64,000 nucleotides of DNA from Breviolum minutum Mf 1.05b.01 (lineage: Eukaryota; Sar; Dinophyceae; Suessiales; Symbiodiniaceae): NCBI GenBank assembly GCA_000507305.1, contig DF239118.1:11157-75156 (forward strand), in the 5' to 3' direction. Positions 42,235 through 53,501 of the stretch are shown here, piece by piece. Positions within the stretch are counted from its first letter, which is position 1; the number at the start of each line of letters is the position of its first letter. Below the pieces are notes generated by a model. It saw only the letters and a list, made by a program, of their open reading frames with translations, was not told the origin of the DNA and searched no databases. A program made the translations under genes and the position numbers.

Positions 42235-42539
42235 CAGGGGGGATCTGTTCAAGAGGTCCTGTTTCGAGTTTCTTGGAATTTGAGTTCCGACAAAAAATGC
42301 TGAAACTAGCTAGTTTCAGTGTGTGACAGAATGCTCACAGCAGCAGGGTGAAATGCATTTTTCACATCTTCAAATAGTTGCCATCAGCCCGCCCGAATTA
42401 GGCCACAGCGGACCAAAATGCCAAGGCCAACCACATGGCCAACGCAAGCCATGTGCATTGCGTTTCCAATCATCTTCTCAGCAGCCGGTGCTGTCTGTGC
42501 ATCAAAATCTGCGGTTGGAGGAAGACCCATCCTGAGCTT

Positions 42540-45235
42540 TCACTTGGCACAAGTTGTTAGTACAAATTTGGAAGCACACATGGAGACTGTTGCTTGGTGG
42601 CTGGGTGCGATGTTCAGAAACACGAAAATGCCTGACTGGATTGGAATGCTGCCAAGCCTCAAAGCTGCAAGCTCTGCCAAGCTTAATTCTCGGCCCAGAC
42701 CCATTGCATAGATAGAGCTTCGAGTTGCCAGCGTCGGCACCGATCCGTCTTCCCTTAGCTGGCACCTCCTCAGTATCATGGGATTAACGTAGGACACTGT
42801 GAACATGTTGGAAGAGCACCTATACCCTGGATTCTCATGCTCGTTGTGGAAATGGTCGGTTACTGTCATTGTCCTGGGATTTACTGTCGAATTCATGTGT
42901 CTGGCGTGTGTGCCCCCTGCGATATCATATCGAGTTCCCAACACAGAAAGCCACAAATTTGATTAATCCCGATTATCCTGATATTGTCTAAGTATTAGTA
43001 TTTGTCTTTGATTGAGACCAGTAATAGGAAGCCGGCAAAACAGAGCATCCAGTATTTCGATAAGTTACTGGATGGTTTGAGATTTGTCAATGATGGCTCT
43101 GGTTGTGCGCAGGGGCAGACTGAGGTAGGAGACCACGTTGAGAAGGTTCCTTTCTCGTGGGGAAGCTACTTGCTTGATCCCGGCGTGTTCCATGAGCCTC
43201 AACAAGGTACAGCCCACTGTCAAACTAGACTCTGACAAAGGGACATGAGTGACATGAGTCACCGGCCAAGGCACTCGACAAACGTGATGCACCCTGATTC
43301 TCGCGCAACATCCAAATGTTGTAGCTGGCCTGAGCGTTTGACAGGATTGAGGAATCGTTGACATGTAATTTCTAAAGTTTGTGCATGATCATGAATGGCT
43401 GATCAATATGAAAGGGAAAGGCAAAACATATCAAGACTAAGACTGACACTGTGACTTTTCAAGAACTTACAATGCGATGCCCTCCAAGAACACGTTGTCC
43501 CGCCTTTGCATCCTTAGCTCAATCAAATGTATACACCCTCTCAACTACAACGCTGGGACCCTATAGGTCTTAGATTGTAGACCGACCCAAAATGATGGCC
43601 TAAAATAAAAAGTCCAAAGACAACACCACCGCATCCTCTGACCATGTTAGGTTCTCCCTGTGTCCGGGCCTAGGGGTCTAAAATCAATTTGTCGAAACGC
43701 AAACCTCAAGGAAAGTGAAAAATCCAAAAAGATATCATTTTCACTTTGAATGAAGGATAATGAAGGTGCAAAATCACTGCTATTGGCTATTGACGGTGTT
43801 TTTCTACTTTTCCTCTAGGCTTGCGTTTGCGCTGTGTTGCCAAAACTGCGATTAGACAATATTTAGGGCAAAGAAATTTGCTGAAACATGGCAATGTTGA
43901 GCACTGATGGGTCTACAATGGTGCTGGGCGAATGGTCTTTACTGATTCAATGAGGACATTCTTTCTAGCCAGCACCCATTTCAGGCCCCAAGTAGTTGAG
44001 GGTATGTACATACCAGGCAGCAGTTTACGTTGAAAGGAAACGTTTTCAATAAGCAACTTGAAACATTGCCAGCCAGAGTTCCGCATTGGCAGGGATGCAT
44101 CTGACAAAGTGTCATAGGATTAAGCTCGCATGAGCAGCGTGGCATGGACAGCAATTCCTTGGAAACAGTTTTACCAAAGAAAGGACGACTAAATGACTGC
44201 GCCAATGCTTCTGACTAGCAGGTTTGGAAGGAAATTCAGCAACAATGCAATTGAAATAATTGTTTTGATCCTGTATATTTCCAAGTAACATCATGGGTGG
44301 GCCGGGCATGAAGCCTGTCAAACGGAACTGAAGGCCGCTTGAGAGACAAAAACTCGAAGTAGTCTGCAGTACAGGGATTGCATGTCGCCGTCGAAACTTC
44401 CTGGCAGATCGCATTGAACTCTGCCGTTCCTGGCACACCATCGCCCTTGAGAATGCCAATGGCCTCATCAACCGCTCGGGTAAGTCCCTGCAGATCAGAT
44501 TGAATTTGTTCTTGTCTTCTAACGGTCCGGTGTTGTTTACCGATGGCCTATAATCCTATAATGCAGGCAAGTAGCATACCATCGAGGCCGCAGTATAGGA
44601 AATCCGAGGCTGGTTGGATTGTGCTTCCGAAACACTGCTATCGAATACAAATCTCCAAGTTCACTCTGCACAAACTTCAGGGCCGAGTCCAGATCATTCT
44701 GAGGGTCTGTAGATGTGGAATCCGCTTGGTTTTCTCCAGACTTTCGGTTCATCATGGATTCGACCTTATTAGGTCTAGCCATAAATCTTCATGTTTGAGA
44801 CAAGAACACCAAAATCGGATGATGGAGATTCAATGAAGATATTGTGAGATTAATGAAGCTGCAGCTTTGTACCTGGGGTTGGCTTATCGCCTAAAATATT
44901 ATTGTGGCAGTTGTTGTCGTTGTTGCTGTTGTTGTTGTTGTTGNNNNNNNNNNNNNNNNNNNNNNNNNNNNNNNNNNNNNNNNNNNNNNNNNNNNNNNNN
45001 NNNNNNNNNNNNNNNNNNNNNNNNNNNNNNNNNNNNNNNNNNNNNNNNNNNNNNNNNNNNNNNNNNNNNNNNNNNNNNNNNNNNNNNNNNNNNNNNNNNN
45101 NNNNNNNNNNNNNNNNNNNNNNNNNNNNNNNNNNNNNNNNNNNNNNNNNNNNNNNNNNNNNNNNNNNNNNNNNNNNNNNNNNNNNNNNNNNNNNNNNNNN
45201 NNNNNNNNNNNNNNNNNNNNNNNNNNNNNNNNNNN

Positions 45236-45272
<37 letters not shown>

Positions 45273-46152
45273 AAACACTGATGTAAGACATGTTCAGCAG
45301 GACCTTTGGAACAGACCTTTTCGGTCCTGTTCAATTTGTTTTAGAACTAAGAAGAGCAACATCGACACTGACACCAACAAGAACAACAACAAACCCAACC
45401 ATCACAACAACAGCAACACCAACTATCAAAAACAAATACAACTTAAAGGTCAATTCTGCTTTTCCTGACGGCTAAACCAGGTTTTCATACCAAAGGACCA
45501 TTCTGCCAAGAAACACATTCCAATCCGAACACAAAAGGTTCGGTCTGCTTAATCGTGTGTACCCCCACGAAAAAGGGAGCGGCATTAGGGTCCTTCCAGC
45601 CCTTGCCCTGGCCTCGCCTCGTTTTGACACCCATGGCTTGCAGCACACAGCAAAGATCAAGGTCACAGTCCATGGAAATTTCATTTTCCAAACTCAAATA
45701 TTTAAACATATTCCTGACTAGCGGCATGCTCCAAGGAGTACAGGGGAATCCCAGCATGTACAAAGCTAAATTGCGAGGCATCTCTTCCCATGACTTCTGA
45801 AGAACATTGTGAACGAGCACCTTCACCTGGCCATCACCATCCTCCACTCTGCGAGTCTTCATGTCATTCACCAAGATTCCTCAGCTGCCACTCAGTGTGT
45901 TCTGCGGGCAAACAAATTATTATCAGCAATTTATCCATCATTGACTCATTCACTATCATTTGGCAACGCTGGTAACATATTGCTGAAAGGCAAGGCTCGT
46001 GGAGCGTAGTTCGCCACGGCAAAGTGCAAGCAATCTGGGTTTGAATCACAAGCGCCAACCAGGTTGGCAGTCATCTTGATACGCCCAGAGGTAGCATCAG
46101 CTATCTCTTTGAACCTTGCAGCCCACAGACATTTTGAAGATTCAACTCGGCG
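42540..46152 (-). CDS. C5 cytosine DNA methyltransferase, multi-exon
   Basis: Minus-strand exons carry the C5-MTase motifs in the correct order. About 46152-46006: FKEIADATSGRIKMTANLVG, then ACDSNPDCLHFAVANY (motif II/III region). About 45890-45485: LYMLGFPCTPWS, the motif IV Pro-Cys loop with the catalytic Cys, then DPNAAPFFVGVHTIKQTEPF and LECV at the motif VI (ENV) position. About 44790-44555: DLYSIAVFRKHNPTSLGFPI, then LRPRWYAT (motif VIII). About 43235-43065: TTRAIIDKSQTI. About 42760-42640: VPTLATRSSIYAMGLGREL, then SLAELAALRLGSIP (motifs IX/X). A segment at 44490-44250 may be target-recognition sequence. The enzyme methylates cytosine in DNA. Motif I was not located, motif VI is ECV instead of ENV, and one intron contains the assembly gap, so integrity is unknown. 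Confidence 0.75.
44944..45235. other. Assembly gap between (GTT)n and (CTA)n microsatellites
   Basis: 292 N. The left edge ends in GTTGTTGTTGTTGTTG and the right edge starts CTACTACTACTACTACTA, so the gap hides a compound trinucleotide repeat inside an intron of the methyltransferase gene. Confidence 0.95.
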
Positions 46153-47042
46153 GCTGCATCACTTCAAGAATCTGTCTATCGAAACTTCATTAGATGATGT
46201 TTACTGACATTTATAAGAACATTGGAGATGGTAACCACATTTGAGAGCAGCCTATATTTTGAAAACTACTGACAATGGTATGCCGTAGTATAAAATCAAA
46301 GCAAATGAACTTGTGCTGGCAAGCCACAAACATTGTAATCCCATGACTTCAGTCGCCATGCCTGAGCAATCTGACCACGAGTTGATCATCATCTCGGCTT
46401 GCTGGTCAGGAAGTCCTGACTCAGTTGCAACGCAGTGCAAACAGTACAGGCAAATCATTTGCTGAAGTTCTGTTGAAGTTCTTCTTTAAACATGATAATT
46501 CAAACCTCTTTCAAGTATGACTGATGAATAAATTTGAAATAATGAATGAAATAAATGTATTAAACAGCGAGCTCTGAAAGATATACAAAGCCAAGACACT
46601 TCTTGCGATGTATGTTGCAAGGTTTCTTGCCCATGCAGTAGTCTGATCGGTGGCAAGCTTTTCCATCTCATCCTGGATTCCTCGAGAATCGCACAGCTTG
46701 TCCTGGCGCCGCTCCGTATCAAACAAAAATGGGATTATCGAACTCACACATGGCAACACTCAACAAACTGAACCCATTCGGTGGCATAGATTTGAAAACG
46801 TTTTAAAAGCCACTGTTTTATCATCATTGTCAGTCTTGTTACTTGTTCGGTGTTGTCTTTTACTCCGGACTCAGCAGCAAAAAGCCTTTTAAACTTGATT
46901 GCACACGATGTGGTCTTTTGTTGGTGCTTGCCAGCATCAGCTGTCACTATGCTGATACTTGCTTCGCGTAATCCAAGACTTTTCGAGGAGCTACAAGTTG
47001 TGGAAAAGAGCAATGCCAGCATATGCCAGCAAAGCTTTGCAG

Positions 47043-47500
47043 CAAAACTATGCAGGCTTTGCCTGCTTGAAATTTCTGCTCAAGTGCGATTGATGTCGAA
47101 GGTGGCAATGACTTCCAATTCATGGTTCATGAGATGCTCCCAATGGCCGCGGCCGGCATAAGGTCCGATAACAGCATGGAGTCCGGGATGAAATCAGTCT
47201 CAGGCAACTCGTTCAGATAGTCATCATCCGATGGAGCAGCGGTGGTCGTTGTCGAAGATCCTTCACCTGAGACGGTGCAGGACAAAACAATCTTGAATGT
47301 CAGCTGCTAGTGAGACTCATTGGAAACACTAAGGCATTTTCATTTTAAATTGTATCATTGTATATGTCAGCCTTATCCGTCCACTCAACCAATATACCCA
47401 AAATCCGTCACCTTCCTTAACTTAAGCAGCCAAAAGACATGACTCTTCTGCAGCAGATGATTCTTCATCCATGACCGCCCCCAAGATGTCTCGAACTTCA
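47043..47500 (-). CDS. Acidic exons upstream of the methyltransferase
   Basis: One minus-strand segment (about 47500-47429) reads GPPEVRDILGAVMDEESSAA, then EESCLLAA and a stop. A second (about 47272-47150), after TCTCAG, reads GSSTTTTAAPSDDDYLNELP, then ETDFIPDSMLLSDLMPAAA. A third frame in the same area gives IGPYAGRGHWEHLMNHELEV, which might be a diverged motif I of the methyltransferase. They may be its N-terminal regulatory exons or a separate gene. Confidence 0.35.
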
Positions 47501-47738
47501 GGAGGCCCACTTTGCATCATCTCAACCTTCACAGCTCAACGTTGAATGGGTCAACAAATGACATAATGTATATATGCTACCTTGGGGGATGGCATCCTAT
47601 CATCCTATCATCGTTTAATATACGCATGGAGTCCACCATATCTCAAATGATTATTTTACTAGATGGAGACCCTCCCCTCCAACTGATTTGTAAAAAAAAG
47701 ATTAAATAAGGTAGTAGCCCATATACAAATGTGGTATC

Positions 47739-47985
47739 TCAAGATTTCATGGACTCATGGCATAGAAACCATCTCGAAACAGTTTTTCTAAAGCAAAACT
47801 TGCGACCTGATTCAAGCCAAGAATCCAAGGTATCTCTGAATGCCACAAGCTGCAAGCTCTGCCCAGGCCCCGCTAAAATCCTCACACGGCGGCTCACCAT
47901 GCTGCGAGGAAGGACGCGGGTTCGAGGCACCTTGATGAGGATGAACGTGTCATCCTTGGCGGTGCGCCGACCCCATGGACAAGGC
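47739..47985 (-). CDS. Exon-like segment, unknown
   Basis: The frame reads RRTAKDDTFILIKVPRTRVL, then PRSMVSRRVRILAGPGQSLQ and VAFRDTLDSWLES. A basic, strand-rich segment in a G+C-rich patch, in the same orientation as the methyltransferase. Splice borders not resolved. Confidence 0.35.
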
Positions 47986-47989
47986 TGAC

Positions 47990-48614
47990 AAGAGCAAACC
48001 TATGAGACCATGAGACATTTCAGTAGTAAGAGCCAAATTAGAGGCCGATTTCTGTTTGCCTACACATGTTCACTCAAGCTTCAACTATTTTATAATATAG
48101 CCATTCTTCCTTCAAATTGCTCGAATCTGTACAACCCGGGTGGCTAAAATTCCACGAATTTTCAGGTTTTGCAGAAAACATGGCACCGATAAGTCTTCAC
48201 CAAAAAGAAATGATTTGGCAACCATTTTTTCTTAAGCTAAGTTTCGGAATCATCGGCAGGTCTTTTCCTGCTTGCCTCCTCCTCATCCACCGCCACCACT
48301 GTGATCTTGCCCGACAAATCGCCAGCAAATGCTGCCGCTGCCATTGCAACAAATCGGACCGAGCAATGAGATGCACTTAAGATGTGTTCAGTGTAGTTCC
48401 ACCTCCAAGTGAATGACAGTACTTTTTTTCTATATATAGCACTTGCAACTTTGCTGACAATTCACGCGTGAACGATACCATGTCAGATGACATATTTTTC
48501 ACCAAGATCACTGTGGCGATTGAGCAAAACTTGCATGTCATCAAAGTCTCATGATGGCAAAGATTTACAATTAATGCAAAGTCCAGCGGCAATATGTCTG
48601 ACGATCAACAGCAA

Positions 48615-48645
<31 letters not shown>

Positions 48646-48665
48646 AACAACAACAACAGCAACAA

Positions 48666-48700
<35 letters not shown>

Positions 48701-48703
48701 ACC

Positions 48704-48751
<48 letters not shown>

Positions 48752-49080
48752 CCAAACAACAACAACTTCTTTGGAAGGGCAAGTTACTAGTCAGTTGAAT
48801 TGGCATGGCAGTCCCTTTGTGTCACTATAATTACTGTATGCTTTAAGTTGCGGAACCATGACATGACATTTACTGAGAAGGCCTAAACGTCTGACATCAA
48901 AACACTCCCGTCTCCCTCACTGACTAAATGCTGTCCTGCCGAACTCTGCGTTTGACCACGGGTTCCTTCTCAACCAAGTCCTGCACATAGGGTCAATAGT
49001 AGGGTCACTTTATATTTCATGAGTCAATATAAGAATTTCAAGAGTGTTCACGACTCACAAGTAATGTAAACCACACCGAT
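47990..49080. other. Non-coding interval around the CAA repeat
   Basis: No convincing exon apart from the microsatellite. A short patch at 48250-48370 has a Cys/His-rich plus-strand reading (HHCDLARQIASKCCRCHCNK), judged coincidental. Confidence 0.4.
48600..48770. repeat. (CAA/CAG)n microsatellite
   Basis: An almost pure run of CAA and CAG triplets. The plus strand can be read as MSDD followed by a long Gln run and HQTTTTSLEGQVTSQLNWHG, but long frames over triplet repeats carry no evidence of coding. It lies between minus-strand genes of the element. Confidence 0.85.
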
Positions 49081-49278
49081 TTAAAGAATTATAAAGACTG
49101 ACATGGCCTCCTCCATCAACCGGGCATTGGATGGCACAGCTGATGGCCGTGTCTGCTTCGGCTTCTTCTCCTTGGATGGCACAGCTGATGGCCGTGTCTG
49201 CTTCGGCTTCTTCTTCGTCGCCGCAGCTGGTTTCTTCATGGCAAGGCGGCTGGCCGGACGTTTCATCTTAGAAGCCAT
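49081..49278 (-). CDS. Small very basic KRPA/KKPA protein
   Basis: 65 codons: MASKMKRPASRLAMKKPAAA, then TKKKPKQTRPSAVPSKEKKP. Lys/Ala/Pro repeats of this type resemble histone H1 tails and the dinoflagellate KRPA-type basic proteins, so DNA binding in the nucleus is plausible. A 45-bp tandem duplication (49127-49171 and 49172-49216) doubles the KKPKQTRPSAVPS unit in frame. A GTCCGACG motif lies about 95 bp upstream (49373-49380). The last residues (MSVFIIL) may read into an intron. Confidence 0.45.
   Translation of the reverse strand: MASKMKRPASRLAMKKPAAATKKKPKQTRPSAVPSKEKKPKQTRPSAVPSNARLMEEAMSVFIIL
49127..49216. repeat. 45-bp tandem duplication within the KRPA gene
   Basis: Two adjacent copies of TTGGATGGCACAGCTGATGG...GGCTTCTTC, nearly identical and in phase with the reading frame, so each copy adds 15 residues. 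Confidence 0.85.
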
Positions 49279-50026
49279 GTCTGATGTGTCCTCTGATGCA
49301 GTTACAAGTTGTTACAAGTGGCACATCTAAGTTCATCTAAGTCGATCAACAAATGGGAGCCAGAATGCAATGGTCCGACGTCATATAGTCATATGTTTGG
49401 TGAAGGTGGCACATTGGCAATATCAAAATTGACTGACTGCAAAACTGGCTATGCTCAGATTGAGGATGATTGAGGTAGTGACTTTTTGTTGCTGGAAGGA
49501 TATACCTGCAGCAGCACCCTCCGTGAATTTAAATGAAACACCCAGGGAACATAGCTTCAACTTCAGTGCCAAGGCAGCGACCAGAAGACTTGAAATCAAG
49601 TGGCTGGGGTTTCTGACCTGATTGCCGATTGAACTAGAAATGCGAATGGATCCAGTGACACTCCTGCTTTACTTCCTTTACTCTGAGCGGCCCACCGTGT
49701 GAAGGAGATGTGGAGCCTGGCCAGCTTCAAGGTAGAAACTAAGCAGATTGAAAACTACGTCACCGTGAAATGCGACTCAAATCCAAAAATGACGTGAAGC
49801 ATGAGCAGCTGAAGCGATGCAACAACAATACTGCCAACAGCCCACAAGCTGCTCATCTCTTTTCATACCACTCAGCAGTCCGCTCAGCTAGGCCACTCGG
49901 CGGTAGCCAGAAGGGGCCGCCCCCCAATTCCAATATCCAGCCATGTTGCCCTTGCTGCCTTTGCTGCCTTTGCCATCTCCTTTCAGAGGACAATAATGTA
50001 AACGTGAAATCAAAATATAATAGACA

Positions 50027-50110
50027 GACATTACAAAATTAAGATGCCAGTCCTTTGAAAAAGTAGTTGACATTACAAAATTAAGATGCCAGTCCTTTGA
50101 AGAAGTAGTT
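50027..50110. repeat. 42-bp tandem duplication at a gene 3' end
   Basis: GACATTACAAAATTAAGATG...AAGTAGTT occurs twice (50027-50068 and 50069-50110) with one mismatch. On the minus strand it duplicates the end ...YFFKGLAS and its stop codon. Confidence 0.85.
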
Positions 50111-50310
50111 GAACAATGCTGCAGGGTCACGACCTTCTTGGAAGCCTTGAAAGCAAGTCTCTTTTTGGAAGGACAGCGGAGGCAGAATGCTGCAACGCTG
50201 ACCCAAGAAAGACAACTCAATTGCCTTCTGGAATAGGCCTCTTGCGACCTGATTGCCCAAAAGCCATACAGTACAAGTGCAGTCACTCAGTGAAAAACAA
50301 GACTTGAATC
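50081..50310 (-). CDS. C-terminal exon of unknown protein
   Basis: The minus-strand frame reads LLGNQVARGLFQKAIELSFL, then GQRCSILPPLSFQKETCFQG and RDPAALFNYFFKGLAS with a TAA stop. The stop-containing end is duplicated just downstream. The upstream part of the open frame (to 50377) is less convincing. No family recognised. Confidence 0.4.
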
Positions 50311-50562
50311 CCACGCCTCCGCATGGCTGAAATTCCACTTCAGGACTTGATGGGCCTGTGCGCCCAGCGACATTCAAACATTCAGTGGTTGCAGCAACGG
50401 CACCGGTTCATAAGAGTCAGACCTCGCCAACCAGTTTCAGGGACGTTCCAGTCAGGGTCAGCATTCGGAAATCCTGGTTTGATGATTTACTGACCACAGA
50501 AAACAAAAAGAATTAATCAACAATTTGCAATCCAATGAAAAATCAAACGATGTAAAACAAAC

Positions 50563-50770
50563 TCAAAGCCTCCAGTCCTGGGGCACCTCTCCAATCTTGT
50601 GGAAATATTTGCCATGCCTCTTGCATCCGCCACGGGTGTCCTGGCCAACACACAGCAATGACTGATGACACCAACCCCTGTGAGCTTCCGGGCCTTGTTG
50701 TTGGGGCGCTGCTTCAACAGGAGTCTGCGTCTGCGGTGGCTGCGGTGGCCATTCATTAAATGCCTCAGCT
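50563..50770 (-). CDS. Exon with Pro/Gln-rich linker and Cys/His cluster
   Basis: The frame reads AFNEWPPQPPQTQTPVEAAP, then QQQGPEAHRGWCHQSLLCVG and CKRHGKYFHKIGEVPQDWRL followed by a stop. The C...C...C..H...H spacing could form a small metal site. Unknown function. Confidence 0.35.
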
Positions 50771-51566
50771 GAAGAAAATCTTAACAAACAAGAAAAGCAT
50801 AAGCTCACTGAACGAAAACGAAAACGAAACCAAGTTCCAGTCTAGGATGCTGGCAATGGTTTCGGGCGTTTGCCCCGCTGATGATGCGCTACCTTGCATG
50901 CATAGCAACGTGGCTTTTTCAGTATCATGATAATAATTTTTCATTGTCAGGTATAGCAACAAGGCTTTCAGTGTCATGTGCCAGTTTGGCAGTAAGGCTG
51001 CTGTCTCAATAGCGTCTCAATGAGATTCCGACATACGGAGGCTCGGTCTTGATAAAGGTGGTCCATGGCTAAATTCATTTTTTCGCGAATGTGCTGGGAT
51101 ATCACAGCGTCCTTGGAGGCTTGGAGCGCAGAAGGAAGGACATGGAAAGGTAATTAAAACCAATTACTGACTGTGATCAAGCATTCACACCACATTGGTG
51201 GGACATTCTATTGAGGCCAAGATTCTTTGTTACGCCACTGAGCATTCTGCGACAGTTCTCGCATCATCCTCGGCACGAGGCCAGCCATGTAAGCTTTGCC
51301 CTGAGGCATTTCCAGCAAGGAGAGACACGCCTCAAAGATGCTGATTGGCATGTGAGTCTTACGAGTTCTACGCCAAGCATGCGCACTCTACATGACAATG
51401 ACCTGCCACATGAGCATGCAATAGGGATTTGTTTGCCAAGATACTGCCCAGGTGTTTTCCTCCACCTTGAGCCTCGTAAAGGCTAATGCAACTTCTGGCG
51501 ACAGTTTGGAAACCTTGTCCCTCACCTAAGCATGGCAATGGCAATAGCTTACAATGTGATGCGGTT

Positions 51567-51797
51567 TCAAAGCTTTTTGCAAGTGTGAAATGGTAAGAAA
51601 TGCAGCCAAAGAGCTTCTTTTGCCAGCTTGGCAGTTTCATCATCACTTTCGATAACAACAGCAGGAGTGGCTGTGTCTTCAACTGCTGTGTCTTCTTTCG
51701 GTGCCAGTCCCGAGTTTGCCACTGCCTCTTCGCACTTCTGCGCCAACTCATTATCAATATTCCACACGCCCTCCTCGGATTCCAACCTGAGCATCAA
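51567..51797 (-). CDS. Acidic exon, unknown
   Basis: LRLESEEGVWNIDNELAQKC, then EEAVANSGLAPKEDTAVEDT and DDETAKLAKEAL. Highly acidic and probably disordered, in the same orientation as neighbouring exons. It may join the segment at 52191-51830. Confidence 0.35.
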   Translation of the reverse strand: MMLRLESEEGVWNIDNELAQKCEEAVANSGLAPKEDTAVEDTATPAVVIESDDETAKLAKEALWLHFLPFHTCKKL

Positions 51798-51829
51798 ACC
51801 ACATCACGTTAAACTTATGTTGCTGACTT

Positions 51830-52560
51830 GAGTGTTGCCTAATTGCATTACAGGCGCCCTTGACTGGTGGGCAGCCATACCGGGGCTTGCAACCAGCTGG
51901 ACAGCAATATGCCAAGAGAAGCGCTGCGGTGCTTCCCCCGCGTGCCTTACAAGCCGGCGTGCAGGATTTTTTCTCATGTTTGGCGAAGCTGGAAACATAA
52001 CATTCCAAGAAATCAAATTGACAGTTCCAATCCAAGCACAACGTGCGCAACATTCTAATGTAGTCAGAGGCACAAATCAATGAGACCACTAGCGGAACAT
52101 CAATAACAACAGCGCGGTAGCCAATCACCATGTTCAGGGCGAAAACAAAGCTCTTCATGCAACATGGATCCGCACATATGCGGGACAGCACAGTGTTGCT
52201 GCTGGTCGGATCACCTGCAGCGCAGACATGCCCGACTAATCACAAGACAACATTGTCTCCAAGCCCCTCGACACTACTGTTGGTGTATTCCCCGCCTCTC
52301 TCTTTGTCCTCCTCATGTGGGTCTTGATTCCACAACCCCCTGACGTCGAAGGAGACATGCGAAGCACCAGGCCATCGGCGCTTCAAGTATGCAACCATGT
52401 GACTTTTCCCCTTCCTTGGTCCATCACGGAAGTTGTATGTCTGCTCGACACCCCATGCGCAGAATGTCACAGACACACCACGTAGCACCATGCCGCTTGA
52501 AGTCTCTAGGAATTGTACGAATGCAACATTGTAGCATGAAGGGTTGCAGGCTGTATGCAC
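51830..52560 (-). CDS. Two-exon protein of unknown function near the right end
   Basis: The upstream segment (52520-52240) reads VAFVQFLETSSGMVLRGVSV, then TFCAWGVEQTYNFRDGPRKG and HVSFDVRGLWNQDPHEEDKE. The downstream segment (52191 to about 51835) reads MLSRICADPCCMKSFVFALN, then MVIGYRAVVIDVPLVVSLIC and SYD-free Cys-rich stretches such as PACKARGG. This is the first gene-like region inside the right terminus. No family recognised. Confidence 0.4.
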
Positions 52561-53501
52561 TAGTCTTTGTCCTTAATGGCCCTGGTATCTTTTGTTTTTG
52601 TGTCTTCATATTGTCTTCATGATTCTTTTAGCGCATGGCTAGTGAATACTGTGACCATAATTTTTGGCACTGTAATTCGAAGTCCCTTGCCACTGAAAAC
52701 ATGATTGCAACCACTATGTTAGACTTGACTGATCTAAATGTTGCAGTATATGCCGCCGCGCAAGTTTGAGTGAGCAACAAACAAACAACTCGCACGGTTT
52801 AAAATGAGTAAGGCACTCACAAGTAGCAGCAACATGGACATCACAGTTTTGGGCACATAATGAAACTCGCCAGCATTTCCTGGAATTGGTAGGTGCCCCG
52901 TGGTAGGTTGGCCCGCATGACCTCTAATCCAAAAAGTGGAACACAGGCAGTGGGAAAAAATAAGTGGCTTACCATATCAAACCAGATCTGTGGTGGAAAA
53001 AGAACTCCGGGGCTGCGACGTGCTTGGCAACAGACCTCTCCTGGCAGATCAGAGTGGCGCCGCATGCGTCCAGAATGCTATATCAAAATGATTAAATTGC
53101 TTGGATGATGGTGAGGAGGATGATGATGACGAAGACGCATGAAAACGAAGAAGAAGAACATGAACATATTGATGATGTTGAAGAAAATGAGGTCGGTGAT
53201 CATAATGAAGGTGGAAAGTGGGAATTCACAGCAACTTGCACTGGACTCTGAACTCCCAGGAAATAAACAGGCCAGGCTTACCTCGAAGAAGGGTTTCTGA
53301 TGTCCGAAGCAACCTTCCCTTTGCTGACCTATACCAATTATCGTCCGACGGAGGATCCTAAGAATATTATTGTCTGACGGAGGGTCCTATATTATTGTCT
53401 GACGAAGGATGTCCGATGAAAATGTCCGAAGGATGGAAAAAGACATTTCAACTTCATTTGTTTTTCACGAGTTACAATGTAGAGGTTACAAGAATTGACG
53501 A
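52561..53501. other. Right subterminal region of the element
   Basis: Mostly non-coding. A purine-rich GA tract (53105-53220) can be read as a 48-codon acidic frame (HENEEEEHEHIDDVEENEVG), probably low-complexity DNA. CGTCCGACG is at 53342-53350, followed by TGTCTGACGGAGG, TGTCTGACGAAGG and TGTCCGATG variants and then TGTCCGAAGGATGG, mirroring the left end. Confidence 0.55.

Noticed and set aside
44867..45286. Frames of mostly X around the first gap
   Set aside because: They consist of unknown bases and translated triplet repeats.
48594..48830. Long Gln-rich frame MSDDQQQ... over the CAA/CAG tract
   Set aside because: A triplet microsatellite is open in several frames on both strands, and the non-repeat parts have no family or splice support. 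It is also on the strand opposite to its neighbours.
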